This document shows positions 44,161-52,268 of a stretch of 64,000 nucleotides of DNA, in pieces (the first letter of the stretch is position 1; every line of letters starts with the position of its first letter). The translations under genes were made by a program, and so were the position numbers. The stretch covers positions 2,356,001 to 2,420,000 of the forward strand of contig NZ_JADQDK010000001.1 of NCBI RefSeq assembly GCF_019263705.2, given 5' to 3'. This DNA is from Pseudonocardia abyssalis (GTDB taxonomy: Bacteria > Actinomycetota > Actinomycetes > Mycobacteriales > Pseudonocardiaceae). Under the pieces are notes generated by a model, which was given only the letters and a program-made list of their open reading frames with translations, did no database searches and had not been told where the DNA came from.

Positions 44161-44231
44161 GGGGTGTTCTACCCCTTCCGGCTACCTGTTCGGTCCACCC
44201 GTCCACCTGTTCGACCCACCCCACCCGTTCA
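44161..44231. promoter_or_regulatory. Divergent promoter region with palindrome and direct repeats
   Basis: In the 295-base gap between the BVMO-esterase and LuxR-type genes, GGGGT-GTTCT-ACCCC (44161-44175) is a perfect inverted repeat. ACCTGTTCG follows at 44184-44192 and again at 44205-44213, 21 bases apart, with a weaker ACCCGTTCA at 44223. Repeats on one face of the helix are typical of activator sites, so this may be where the LuxR-type protein binds to drive the operon. Confidence 0.5.
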
Positions 44232-44418
44232 GGTGTGCCGCCGACCGCCCCCTCGTGTTCTGCTCGCCGGGCCCGCGTCCCCGGTGCGGCCGCACCGGAG
44301 GTCTGGTGGACCCGCCGGACCGCAGCCGTCAGAATGGCCCGGTCCCGGGCGCAGGGCAGGCGGGCCGCACCGGACCGGCCCGTCCCACCGGAAGACCGCC
44401 ACGACGAGGAGACGGTCC

Positions 44419-46797
44419 GTGCCCAGAGCCCCACGACCGGTCGACGCGTGCATCGGCCGCGTCTCGGAGATCGCCGCGGTCGAAGCAGCGCTGCGCGGGT
44501 CCCGGTTGGTCACGCTGGCCGGCCCAGGTGGGGTCGGCAAGACCCGGATCGCATTGGAGGTGGCCTGGTCGGTCGACGACACCTACCCGGACGGCGTCTG
44601 GTTCGTCCCGCTCGGCGATCTCGACCTGAGCGCCGACCGCGCCTCGGTCGCCGGCGCGGTGCTGACCGGGCTGGGCATAGCGGACCAATCCGCCCGCCCG
44701 CCCGAGGACAAGCTGGCCGCGCACCTCGCCGATCGTAGGCTGCTCCTCGTCCTGGACAACTGCGAACACATCCTCCCCCTGGTCACGCCCGTCGTGCGGG
44801 ACCTGCTCGCGGCCTCTGCCGGACTGCGGTTGCTCACCACGAGCCGCGAATCGCTCGGGCTCACCGGGGAACGGGTGCTGGCGGTACCTCCGCTGTCCGT
44901 TCCGGCGCCGTCGTCGGTGTCCACCGGCACCCGCGTGAAGGAACTCCTGGAGTCCGATGCCGTGAGGCTGCTCGTCGAACGGGCCCGTGCCGTCGACCCG
45001 GACTTCGAGATCGGCGTGGACGACGCCCGGGCCGTCGCCGAACTGACCGCCCAGCTCGACGGTCTGCCGCTGGCGATCGAGCTGTGCGCCACCCGCCTCC
45101 GCAGCCTGTCGGTGGGTCAGCTGTTGGAGAGGCTCAACGGCCGACTGGACATGGAGCCGCGCGATCCGGGCGGGCACGAGCCCCGGCACCGCTCCCTGCG
45201 CGGAGTCATCGACTGGAGCTACGAGCTCTGCTCGCCGTCGCACCAGGTGCTGTGGACACGGCTCGCGGTGTTCCCCACGTCGTTCGACATCGCGGCGGCC
45301 GAGGACGTCTGCGGGTTCGACGAGCTGGCCCGCGACGAGGTGCTGGACGGGATCGACCGGCTCGTCGCCCGGTCCGTCCTGCTCACCGAGCGGCTGCCCG
45401 GCGGGATGCGCTACCGGATGCTCTCCACCATCCGCGAGTACGCGATGGAGAGGCTGATCGCCTCCGGCGAGGTGGCGCCGCTGCGTCGCCGCCACCGCGA
45501 CTACTACCTCGCGCGGATCTCCTCGGTCGTCCGCGGCTGGGCGCGGCCCACCCACGTCGATGCCCTGCAGGAGATGGACGCCGAGCGCCCGCACTACGCG
45601 GCGGCGCTGAGCTGGTCCGCGGTGGTCGAGGAGGAACACGACGCGGGCCTGGAGTTCGCAGCGACGCTGCGCTACCACTGGCTCAGCGGCGGGCACCTCG
45701 CCGAGGGCCGACGCTGGCTCGCACTGTTCCTGGACAAGGAGGGGATCAGCACGCCGACCCGGGGGCACGGTCTGTGGGTCGCGTCCTGGGTGTCGATGCT
45801 GCAGGGCGACCTCGACGGCGCCGCGCGCTACATCGACGCGCTGGCCGGTCTCGCCGACGAGATCGACGTCGAGGCGCACATCCACCACTGGACGGGGCTG
45901 CTGGAGGTGTTCTCCGGGCGAGCCGAGGACGCGATCGTCCACCTCGACCGCGCGGCGACCGGCCACCGCCGCCGCGGCGCGGACGCACTGGAGATGAGTG
46001 CGCGGTTCATGCAGTCCTACGCCCTGGCGTCGGTGGGCCGGGGCGCCGAGGCGGAGAGCGTCGCCACGGACGTCGTGGACCGGGCCGGCACCACCGGAGA
46101 CCACCTCAACCACGGCTGGGCCTGGTGGATGCGGGCCTACGCGCGGTGGAAGCTCGGCGACCCGGCCGCCGCCGAGGACGCGCTGCGTGAGGTCCTCCTC
46201 GTGCAGCGGAACTTCCGGGACCGGGTGTGTATCGCCGGCACCGTCGCCCTGCTGGCGGTCGTCGCCGAGTCCCGGGGTGACGCCGCGCGGGCCGACGAGC
46301 TCGCCGTCACGGCCGTGGGGCTGTTCACCGCGATCGGGACCGAACCGGAGTCGTTGGGCTGGGATTTCAGCCGTGCGTGGACCGCCACAGCAGCCACGAT
46401 CGCCGCCCGCTCCGGCGTCGACGACCTCGCCACCGTCGCCAGGGCCGTCATCGTCGACCAGGACGAGGCGCAGATCGTCCGGGACCTGATCGAGCAGCTC
46501 GGACGGCCACGGACGGGAGCAGCTCACGACGCGGAGCCGTTGGCCGTGCTGACCCGCCGGGAACGGGAGGTCGCCGGTCTGGTGGCGGCGGGGCTGACCA
46601 ACCGGGAGATCGCGGCACAGCTCGTCATCGCCCCACGGACCGCCGATGGTCACGTCGAGCGGATCCTGTCCAAGCTGGGTGTTCGTCGACGCTCGATGGT
46701 GGCTGCCCTCGTCGTCTCCGCTGCTGCACCTGCCGAGCCGGCGAACTCTCCTCATCGTGGAGCCGCGGACGATCCGCGGCGTCCGTTCGGGCTCTGA
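44419..46797 (+). CDS. LuxR-family regulator with N-terminal NB-ARC-type ATPase
   Basis: A 792-residue STAND-type regulator. An ATP site (GPGGVGKT, about residues 35-42) and LLLVLDNCEH (Walker B) head an NB-ARC-like module with a GLPLAIELCATRLRSLS motif. A TPR-like helical region fills about 400-710, and the LuxR helix-turn-helix ends the protein (LTRREREVAGLVAAGLTNRE, then RTADGHVERILSKLGVRRR). I chose the GTG at 44419 because GAGGAG lies about ten bases upstream and the P-loop then falls at the usual distance. It is divergent from the fusion-enzyme operon and is its most likely activator. Confidence 0.9.
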   Translation: MPRAPRPVDACIGRVSEIAAVEAALRGSRLVTLAGPGGVGKTRIALEVAWSVDDTYPDGVWFVPLGDLDLSADRASVAGAVLTGLGIADQSARPPEDKLAAHLADRRLLLVLDNCEHILPLVTPVVRDLLAASAGLRLLTTSRESLGLTGERVLAVPPLSVPAPSSVSTGTRVKELLESDAVRLLVERARAVDPDFEIGVDDARAVAELTAQLDGLPLAIELCATRLRSLSVGQLLERLNGRLDMEPRDPGGHEPRHRSLRGVIDWSYELCSPSHQVLWTRLAVFPTSFDIAAAEDVCGFDELARDEVLDGIDRLVARSVLLTERLPGGMRYRMLSTIREYAMERLIASGEVAPLRRRHRDYYLARISSVVRGWARPTHVDALQEMDAERPHYAAALSWSAVVEEEHDAGLEFAATLRYHWLSGGHLAEGRRWLALFLDKEGISTPTRGHGLWVASWVSMLQGDLDGAARYIDALAGLADEIDVEAHIHHWTGLLEVFSGRAEDAIVHLDRAATGHRRRGADALEMSARFMQSYALASVGRGAEAESVATDVVDRAGTTGDHLNHGWAWWMRAYARWKLGDPAAAEDALREVLLVQRNFRDRVCIAGTVALLAVVAESRGDAARADELAVTAVGLFTAIGTEPESLGWDFSRAWTATAATIAARSGVDDLATVARAVIVDQDEAQIVRDLIEQLGRPRTGAAHDAEPLAVLTRREREVAGLVAAGLTNREIAAQLVIAPRTADGHVERILSKLGVRRRSMVAALVVSAAAPAEPANSPHRGAADDPRRPFGL

Positions 46798-46833
46798 ACT
46801 GCCGAGGCCGGCGGGTGTCGGCGGTCAGGGGAC

Positions 46834-46888
46834 GCCGTTCGTCTCTGGGCGGTACTGGGGGTCGAACCAGTGGCCGCTTCGGTGTGAG
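46834..46888 (-). repeat. tRNA 3'-half-like sequence, left copy of a direct repeat
   Basis: On the minus strand this reads TCACACCGAAG, then CACTGGTTCGACCCCCAGTA, the layout of a tRNA anticodon-loop edge and T-arm. No 5' half is present, so it is not a tRNA gene. The same sequence recurs at 59262-59312 in the same orientation with few changes and one 4-base gap. It may be an attachment-site relic marking one edge of an integrated element. Confidence 0.5.
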
Positions 46889-47014
46889 CAGGCCGCAGGC
46901 GGTTCCGGGCGTCCCGGCCCTTCCCTCAGCCTCAGGCGTTCCACGGTGTGTCCGGCTACACCTGCGGCGACGCCGAGACCGCGACGCGATGCCGCGCGAC
47001 CATGCCGAGGACGA

Positions 47015-47995
47015 TCACAGCCACATCCTCGCAAGCCGGTCGACCCCGAGCAGGCGCTCGAGCTTGTCCGGGTTCGACATCCACTGCACGCCCGAGATCA
47101 GAGCGGCCTCGGTGACCTCGACCGAGCAGACGTGCCAGTTCCCGCTGAGCTCGACGAGCAGTCCGGGATGACCGTTGATCTCGATGATCCGGAGGACGGG
47201 TGCGGAGTGCTTGGCGAGGATTCCGCACAGCAACCGGGCAACCCGGTCGGCACCCGACACCGGCCGGAGCGCGGCTCGCACCTTCCCTCCACCGTCGCTC
47301 CACAGCGTCACGTCCTGGACGAGCAGCGACTGCAGGGACTCCCGGTCCCCGCTGCCGGCGGCGGCGAGGAAGCGCTCGACGAGCCTGCGGTGGATGGCCA
47401 GGTCTGCGGTGTAGCGGGGCCGACCGGCGGCGAGCCTCGTCGAGGCGCGCCGGTGCAACTGGCGGGCACCTGCCTCGGTGAGGTCCAGGATCCCGGCGAT
47501 CTCCGCGTACGGGAGGTCGAACGCCTCCCGCAACACGAACACCGCTCTCTCGGGCGCCGAGAGCCGCTCCAGGAGCCGCAGAGTGGCGAGGGAGAGGGTG
47601 TCCCTCTGGGCGGCCGTCTCGGCGGGCCCGAGCACTGCCGTCGCGCTGTGCACTGGTTCGGGGAGCCAGGGACCGACGTAGGTCTCCCGGCGACGGGTGA
47701 CCACACGAACCCGGTCGATCGCCAGCCGCGACACGACCGTGATCAGGAACCGGCGGGGTGCCTCGACGCCCGTCCGGTCCGTCGCATCCCACCGGAGCCA
47801 GGCCTCCTGGACGATGTCTTCGGCATCGGCGGAGCTCGCCAGGATGCGGTACGCCACGCTCAGGAGCGTCGACCGGTGCCGTTCGAACACGTCGCCGCGG
47901 CCATCTCGCCCGGCAACCGCGCCAGGAGCGCAGTAGGCCGGGCGGGCGGGCGGCACCGGGCCGGCCGCCCGTGTCTCGGGTGCGGTTCCGCTCAT
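47015..47995 (-). CDS. ECF41-type RNA polymerase sigma factor, copy 1
   Basis: A 326-residue extracytoplasmic-function sigma factor. Region 2 includes RILASSADAEDIVQEAWLRW, region 4 includes LREAFDLPYAEIAGILDLTE, and the C-terminal 110 residues form the SnoaL-like extension of the ECF41 group, with DGGGKVRAALRPVSGADRVA. ECF41 factors lack an anti-sigma factor; the extension controls activity. The ATG overlaps the stop of the carboxymuconolactone decarboxylase gene (47992-47995), matching the known pairing of ECF41 genes with such enzymes. The last stretch ends at a TGA in a low-gene-density area. Confidence 0.92.
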   Translation of the reverse strand: MSGTAPETRAAGPVPPARPAYCAPGAVAGRDGRGDVFERHRSTLLSVAYRILASSADAEDIVQEAWLRWDATDRTGVEAPRRFLITVVSRLAIDRVRVVTRRRETYVGPWLPEPVHSATAVLGPAETAAQRDTLSLATLRLLERLSAPERAVFVLREAFDLPYAEIAGILDLTEAGARQLHRRASTRLAAGRPRYTADLAIHRRLVERFLAAAGSGDRESLQSLLVQDVTLWSDGGGKVRAALRPVSGADRVARLLCGILAKHSAPVLRIIEINGHPGLLVELSGNWHVCSVEVTEAALISGVQWMSNPDKLERLLGVDRLARMWL

Positions 47996-48435
47996 GCGTC
48001 CAGGCGGGGGGTCTGGCGGGTGCTGACCGCGATCCGGTTGAAGGCGTTCATCATGATGACGGCCATCACGACGTCCGCGATCTCCTTCTCGGAGAAGACC
48101 GCGCGCGCCTCGTCCCAGACCGCGTCGGGAACACCCGCTTCGCCGATCCTCGTCACGGCGTCGGTCAGAGCCAGTGCCGCCCGTTCCTCCCGGGTGAAGA
48201 AGGAGGACTCGGTCCACGCCGACAGGGCGAACAGCCGCCGGGGGTTCTCACCCGCGTTGGTCGCGTCCGTGCTGTGCATGTCCACGCAGAAGGCGCAGCC
48301 GTTGATCATCGAGGCACGTAGCTTGACCAGTTCCAGCAGTGTCGGGTCGACGTTGGCCATGGCATAGGTGTTCAGGTCGAGCACCTTGCGGTAGGCCTCG
48401 GGAGCGACCTTCTCCATCTTCAGACGCTGCTGCAT
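47992..48435 (-). CDS. Carboxymuconolactone decarboxylase/AhpD-family protein
   Basis: A 147-residue protein of the CMD superfamily. The redox/active-site motif is CAFCVDMHS (CxxC followed by His). The surrounding helices (LLELVKLRASMINGCAFC, SAWTESSFFTREERAALALT) are typical of AhpD-like peroxidase partners. I chose the ATG at 48435; the frame extends upstream to 48648 without family resemblance. It overlaps the ECF41 gene that follows and is probably that sigma factor's main target, forming a redox stress unit. Confidence 0.92.
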   Translation of the reverse strand: MQQRLKMEKVAPEAYRKVLDLNTYAMANVDPTLLELVKLRASMINGCAFCVDMHSTDATNAGENPRRLFALSAWTESSFFTREERAALALTDAVTRIGEAGVPDAVWDEARAVFSEKEIADVVMAVIMMNAFNRIAVSTRQTPRLDA

Positions 48436-48474
48436 CGGCGGAACCTCTCTCGTGGGGTCAGCGATCATCATGAG

Positions 48475-48502
48475 GACGTCGACGGTGCAGCGCGGCGTGA
48501 CA
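48475..48502 (-). promoter_or_regulatory. Candidate ECF41 promoter before the CMD gene
   Basis: On the minus strand TGTCACG (48502-48496) is followed after 17 bases by CGTC (48478-48475), about 40 bases before the CMD start codon. From memory, ECF41 promoters carry TGTCACA and CGTC separated by about 16 bases. The match is good but one base off in spacing and in the last -35 base. Confidence 0.45.
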
Positions 48503-48711
48503 GCCGGCGCCCGATGGAGACCGCGATCACAGCCGCTGGGCAGCGGGCGCGGCGGACGTGCATCAGATCCCCGATGGCCTCCTCGGCGAGGAGCCGCGGG
48601 TGTCACCGTGAGGCGGAAGTAGGCGCCATCGAATCGCACCGGGCGCACGGCGGGCCTGCGCCGGGCCCTTCATCTGCTCGACGGAGGTGTTGGCGACCAG
48701 GTTCGTCAGGC

Positions 48712-49599
48712 TCAGTTCCAGAAGGTCAGCTTCTCGGGGTTCAGCACCATCCGGACGTCGGTCACCACGGACCGCGTGACCTCCATCGTCACGACCCCTG
48801 TCACCCGCCCCTCGACCCACAGGGCGAATCCGAGACCGTCCGGGGTCTCCTGGTCGATGACTTCGGCCGCCGGGTTCTTCTCCAGCGCGCCGAGCAGGAA
48901 GCGAGCGACCCTGTCGGCACCGACGACCGGGTGCCGGGCCGCGGACACGATGCCACCACCGTCCGAGCGCAGGACGACGTCGGGGTCGAGCACGGCGATG
49001 AGCCCGGCCAGGTCCCCGGCCCGGGCGGCCGCGGCGAACGCACGCACCGTCGCGTCGTGGGCCGCCCGGGAAACCTTCGCCTCTCGGGCGCTGTGCACTC
49101 GCCTTCGGGCAGAGCTGGCGAGCTGGCGGCAGGCCGCCGGCGTGCGCCCGACGACCTCGGCGATCTCGGCGAACGGCACCGCGAAGACGTCGTGCAGAAC
49201 GAACGAAACCCGCTCGGCCGGGCTCATCGACTCCAGCACGACCAGCAAGGCCGTACTGACCGATTCGTCGAGAGTCGCTCGCTCCGCCGGGTCGTCCCGC
49301 TTCGGGTCGATGAACGCGAGCGTGGGCACCGGCTCGGGCAGCCACGGGCCGACGTAGCGCTCGCGGCGCATCCGAGCCGAACCGAGCACGTCGAGGCACA
49401 CCCGACTCGCAACTCGCGTGAGCCAAGCCCGCGGGACCTCCACGGCGTCACGCTGAGCCCGGCTCATCCGATACCAGCGGATGTAGGTCTCCTGGACGAC
49501 GTCCTCGGCCTCGGCCACCGTCCCGAGCATCCGGAAGGCCAGCGACAGCAAGTGCCGCCGCTCGCCGAGCACCTCGGCGTCGATCTCCTGACCGGCCAT
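48712..49599 (-). CDS. ECF41-type RNA polymerase sigma factor, copy 2
   Basis: A 295-residue ECF sigma factor similar in plan to the copy at 47015. Region 2 has RMLGTVAEAEDVVQETYIRW, region 4 has VLHDVFAVPFAEIAEVVGRT, and the C-terminal SnoaL-like domain has DGGGIVSAARHPVVGADRVA. Both share the segment YVGPWLPEPV, so they are related but clearly diverged. The ATG at 49599 lies 40 bases from a perfect 22-bp palindrome. Its own target gene is not obvious; the neighbouring CMD gene is the only candidate nearby. Confidence 0.92.
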   Translation of the reverse strand: MAGQEIDAEVLGERRHLLSLAFRMLGTVAEAEDVVQETYIRWYRMSRAQRDAVEVPRAWLTRVASRVCLDVLGSARMRRERYVGPWLPEPVPTLAFIDPKRDDPAERATLDESVSTALLVVLESMSPAERVSFVLHDVFAVPFAEIAEVVGRTPAACRQLASSARRRVHSAREAKVSRAAHDATVRAFAAAARAGDLAGLIAVLDPDVVLRSDGGGIVSAARHPVVGADRVARFLLGALEKNPAAEVIDQETPDGLGFALWVEGRVTGVVTMEVTRSVVTDVRMVLNPEKLTFWN

Positions 49600-50074
49600 A
49601 GTCACCACCCCTCGACACCAGGACGACGTCGGGCACCGGAACGTCAGGCGCCTGACGTTCGTGCCGGCCACATCGTCACCGATCCATGCGCATCCTCCCG
49701 ACCGGCAGATGCGGCGTCCGCCCCGTCGGGTGCGTCGCCCGGAACGCGAGGAGATCACGCGGCGGCGGACATCAGCAGCGGCCCGAACAGCTCGCTCCCC
49801 ACGTCGCGCCCGGAGTGGCACAGGCGACGTGCAGCGACGCGGCGGTGCCCACCGGCCGTCGTCGCCGCGCCGGCGTTCTCGACCTCGACAGGCCGAGTGA
49901 CACCGCAGCACCTGGAATCGACCACCGTCCCGCTGTTCCTCCGTACCGCCGCCGCCGTCTCGGGCGAGCTGGGCAGCGATCGCCGGCCGGACGCCGCCCG
50001 AGACGGGCTCTGAGCGGTCCGCGACGTGCAGCACCTCCGCACGCCCGACCGCTCGTCCCGATCCTGGATATTTC
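49600..50074. other. Gap between ECF41 copy 2 and Rrf2 gene
   Basis: About 475 bases without a gene I can support. A minus-strand frame ending near 49757 spells ELFGPLLMSAAA, which resembles the end of some TetR proteins, but nothing upstream supports it. Apart from the palindrome at 49639-49660 I see no other strong structure. Confidence 0.4.
49639..49660. promoter_or_regulatory. Perfect 22-bp palindrome upstream of ECF41 copy 2
   Basis: GAACGTCAGGC (49639-49649) is followed immediately by its exact reverse complement (49650-49660) with no spacer. It lies 40 bases before the start codon of the second ECF41 gene. Its size fits an operator for a dimeric repressor. Confidence 0.6.
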
Positions 50075-50095
50075 TTATCAAGGTTGTACTGTATC
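50075..50095. promoter_or_regulatory. Putative Rrf2 operator, autoregulatory copy
   Basis: TTATCAAGGTTGTACTGTAT (50075-50094, plus a final C) lies ten bases before the Rrf2 start codon in an AT-richer patch. By my alignment 16 of 21 positions match the sequence at 52713-52733 in front of an NDH-2-like gene. Shared promoter sequence suggests a common regulator, most simply Rrf2 itself. Confidence 0.5.
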
Positions 50096-50104
50096 GGAGT
50101 GCGG

Positions 50105-50587
50105 ATGAGCCAGGGCGTCGAATGGACGCTCCACGTACTCCTCACCCTGGCATGGCTCGACGACGACGAACCGGTCACGGTCGGCCAGCTCGCCGCCGGA
50201 CACGACCTTCCGGCCCCCTACCTGAACAAGCAGCTCCAAGCCCTGGCCCGGGCGGAGATCCTCGAGTCCACGCCCGGTGCGCGCGGCGGATTCCGGCTGG
50301 CCCGACCGGCGTCCTCGATCAGCCTGATGGACGTGGTGGCAGCCGTCGAAGGCACCCAGGAGGCCTTCCGCTGCACCGAGATCCGCCTACGGGGAGTGGG
50401 CGAGTCCCTGCCGGGATCCTCCTTCGACGCACCGTGCACCATCAGCGCATCGATGCGACGGGCCGAGCTCGCGTGGAGGCGCGAGCTGGCCGCACAGACC
50501 ATCGACGACGTACGCAGCGAAGCCGACAGCCACGCCCCCGGGGCCCGGGACGCGACCCGTCGCGCCTACGGACGACCGGTCGGCTGA
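50105..50587 (+). CDS. Rrf2-family transcriptional regulator
   Basis: A 160-residue winged-helix regulator. The Rrf2 pattern is clear: LAAGHDLPAPYLNKQLQALA, then LARAEILESTPGARGGFRLA and SISLMDVVAAVEG. The central region has Cys in RCTEIR and PCTIS but not the three-Cys cluster motif of IscR/NsrR, so a Fe-S cluster is doubtful. I prefer the ATG at 50105 over one at 50084. The upstream sequence is shared with the promoter of the NDH-2-like gene at 52858. Confidence 0.9.
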   Translation: MSQGVEWTLHVLLTLAWLDDDEPVTVGQLAAGHDLPAPYLNKQLQALARAEILESTPGARGGFRLARPASSISLMDVVAAVEGTQEAFRCTEIRLRGVGESLPGSSFDAPCTISASMRRAELAWRRELAAQTIDDVRSEADSHAPGARDATRRAYGRPVG

Positions 50588-50642
50588 CCGGCTCCCCATC
50601 GCCCAGGGTCCGCAGCGGGTCCGGCAGCAGCGCTGCGGGCGT

Positions 50643-50796
50643 TCACAGGAACGACGCGCCGGCGGCGCCGTCGATCGCCCGGTGGTCGCAGGAGAGGGTG
50701 GTGCGCAGGATCAGGCGGGTTGATCCCGGCGGTGAACTGCTCCACGCCGAACCTGCCGAGGTCGAAGACGGTGAGCGTCCCGCCTCGCCGCATCAC
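50643..50796 (-). pseudogene. C-terminal remnant of 2-oxoacid dehydrogenase E2 acyltransferase
   Basis: Minus-strand frames spell GGTLTVFDLGRFGVEQFTAG, then, after a frameshift and a loss of about 30 residues, LILRTTLSCDHRAIDGAAGA and a stop. The HxxxDG catalytic motif of E2 enzymes (DHRAIDG) is still visible. Everything upstream of the GGT segment is missing, so this is a dead fragment. Confidence 0.65.
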
Positions 50797-50822
50797 CCGC
50801 GACGGCGGCGGAACTCGTCACC

Positions 50823-51133
50823 GTGCGGGAACTTCTCGACGAGCGCCGGTCGCTCGTCGGTGACGACGCATCGTCCTCCGTCGCCGCCGACCTGCGGTTC
50901 CGCGGGGCCGTCGCCGCCGCCGCGCGGAACCGGCTCCTGAGCGAGCTCTACAGCCAGCTGCGCCAGTCCCTCGATGCCGCACTCACCGACCTCGTCGACG
51001 AGCCGGAGCTCCCCGACACCGGGGCACCGACCACGAATCACTGCTCCTCGCACTGGAAGCAGGCGACCCGGACCGGGCTGCCCGAGCCACCGTCGGCCAC
51101 TTCGACATGATCATCCGGATGCTGCAGACCTGA
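50823..51133 (+). pseudogene. Frameshifted remnant of GntR/FadR-type regulator (FCD domain)
   Basis: The first frame gives VRELLDERRSLVGDD and ADLRFRGAVAAAARNRLLSE, then LYSQLRQSLDAALTDL, the FCD ligand domain. Near 51025 it must shift frame to continue as DHESLLLALEAGDPDRAARA, then TVGHFDMIIRMLQT and stop. The N-terminal winged helix is absent. It is the remains of a GntR regulator, next to the E2 fragment. Confidence 0.65.
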
Positions 51134-51142
51134 ACGGGTGGC

Positions 51143-51194
51143 ATGACGACGCAGCCACGACGCGACCTCACATCCGGGACGGCTGCGTCGTCAT
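51143..51194. repeat. 14-bp perfect inverted repeat before NDH-2-like gene
   Basis: ATGACGACGCAGCC (51143-51156) and its exact complement GGCTGCGTCGTCAT (51181-51194) enclose 24 bases and end seven bases before the start codon at 51201, touching the AAGGG ribosome binding site. As RNA it could hide or expose the start; as DNA it could be an operator or the end of a lost element. Confidence 0.6.
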
Positions 51195-51200
51195 AAGGGC

Positions 51201-52268
51201 ATGGAGACGACGAAGCAGGATGAGAGCGCGCGGGTACTGGTCCTGGGGGCCGGGTACGGCGGGCTGATGGCGGCACTGCGCGCGGCCGACCACGCGACGG
51301 TCACGCTGGTCGACCCGTCCTCGGAGTTCACCGAGCGGGTCCGCCAGCACGAGCTCGCCGCGGGTCGCGCCACGATCGGTCACCCGCTGGCCCCGCTGCT
51401 GCGACGCAAGCGCATCCGGCACGTGCCCGCCCGCGCCACCGCCCTGGACGCCCACCAGAGGATCGTCACCACCGACAGCGGCGAGAAGCTCGGCTACGAC
51501 CGCCTGGTCTACGCACTCGGTAGCCGCACCCGCGGCACCGGCGACGGCGACGGCCGCGTCTTCACCTCCGAGACCGCCGCCCAGCTGCACAAGAGACTGC
51601 AGGACGGCCCCGGCAGGCTCGTGGTCGTCGGCGGCGGCGCCACCGGCATCGAGACCGCCGCCGAGCTCGGCGAGGTCACCGACTGGGAGGTCGAGCTCGT
51701 GACCGCGGGCCAGGTCGGCCCGTCGCTCTCGCCGAAGGGCCGCGCCCACGTCCGCGAGGTGCTGCGCGCACTCGGCGTGACCCTGCGGGAAGGCGCCGCC
51801 GTCACACCGGCCGACCTCGACGCCGACGCCGTCGTCTGGAACGCCTCCCTGCAACCGAACACCGAGCTGGCAACCGCCGCCGGTATCACCGTGGGCGCCG
51901 ACGGCCGGATCACCGTCGACGAGCACCTCCGGGCGGTGTCACACCCTGACGTCTACGCCGCCGGTGACGCCGCAGGGGCCTGGACACGCGACGCCGGCGC
52001 CCTGCGCATGGCGTGCGCCACCGCGCTTCCGGTCGGCACCCGCGCCGGGCGCAACGCAGCCGCCGACCTGACCGGCGACGAGCCCCGCCCCCTGCGGTTC
52101 CGCTACCAGGCCCAGGTGCTGAGCCTCGGCCGCCACGACGGCCTGGTCCAGAAGGTCCGCCGCGACGACTCCCCCACCGACCTGGTCGTCACCGGCCGCC
52201 TCGCCGCCCTCGCCAAGGAGCAGGTGGTCCGCACCACCGTGCGGACCCTGCGACTCGCGGCCCGCTGA
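51201..52268 (+). CDS. NDH-2-like FAD-dependent NAD(P)H oxidoreductase, copy 1
   Basis: A 355-residue flavoprotein of the type II NADH dehydrogenase/sulfide:quinone reductase group. Two Rossmann sites (VLVLGAGYGGLMAALRA and LVVVGGGATGIETAAELG) and the FAD motif VYAAGDAAGAW are clear. It is short for NDH-2 (about 400 or more residues) and lacks a C-terminal membrane anchor, so it may act on soluble quinones or another acceptor. An inverted repeat sits just before it. Related in plan to the gene at 52858. Confidence 0.87.
   Translation: METTKQDESARVLVLGAGYGGLMAALRAADHATVTLVDPSSEFTERVRQHELAAGRATIGHPLAPLLRRKRIRHVPARATALDAHQRIVTTDSGEKLGYDRLVYALGSRTRGTGDGDGRVFTSETAAQLHKRLQDGPGRLVVVGGGATGIETAAELGEVTDWEVELVTAGQVGPSLSPKGRAHVREVLRALGVTLREGAAVTPADLDADAVVWNASLQPNTELATAAGITVGADGRITVDEHLRAVSHPDVYAAGDAAGAWTRDAGALRMACATALPVGTRAGRNAAADLTGDEPRPLRFRYQAQVLSLGRHDGLVQKVRRDDSPTDLVVTGRLAALAKEQVVRTTVRTLRLAAR

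Noticed and set aside
41343..44738. A plus-strand open frame of more than 1100 codons across the BVMO-esterase and hydroxylase genes
   Set aside because: It is antisense to clearly homologous proteins, has Arg/Gly/Val-rich shadow composition and no family motifs; long antisense frames are normal at this GC content.
46834..46888. A complete tRNA gene
   Set aside because: Only the 3' half is recognisable; there is no D-arm or matching acceptor strand. The same is true of the copy at 59262-59312.
49755..50081. A TetR-like gene in the gap before Rrf2 on the minus strand
   Set aside because: Only the last dozen residues (ELFGPLLMSAAA) look plausible; the rest has no helix-turn-helix and reads as random GC-rich frame.
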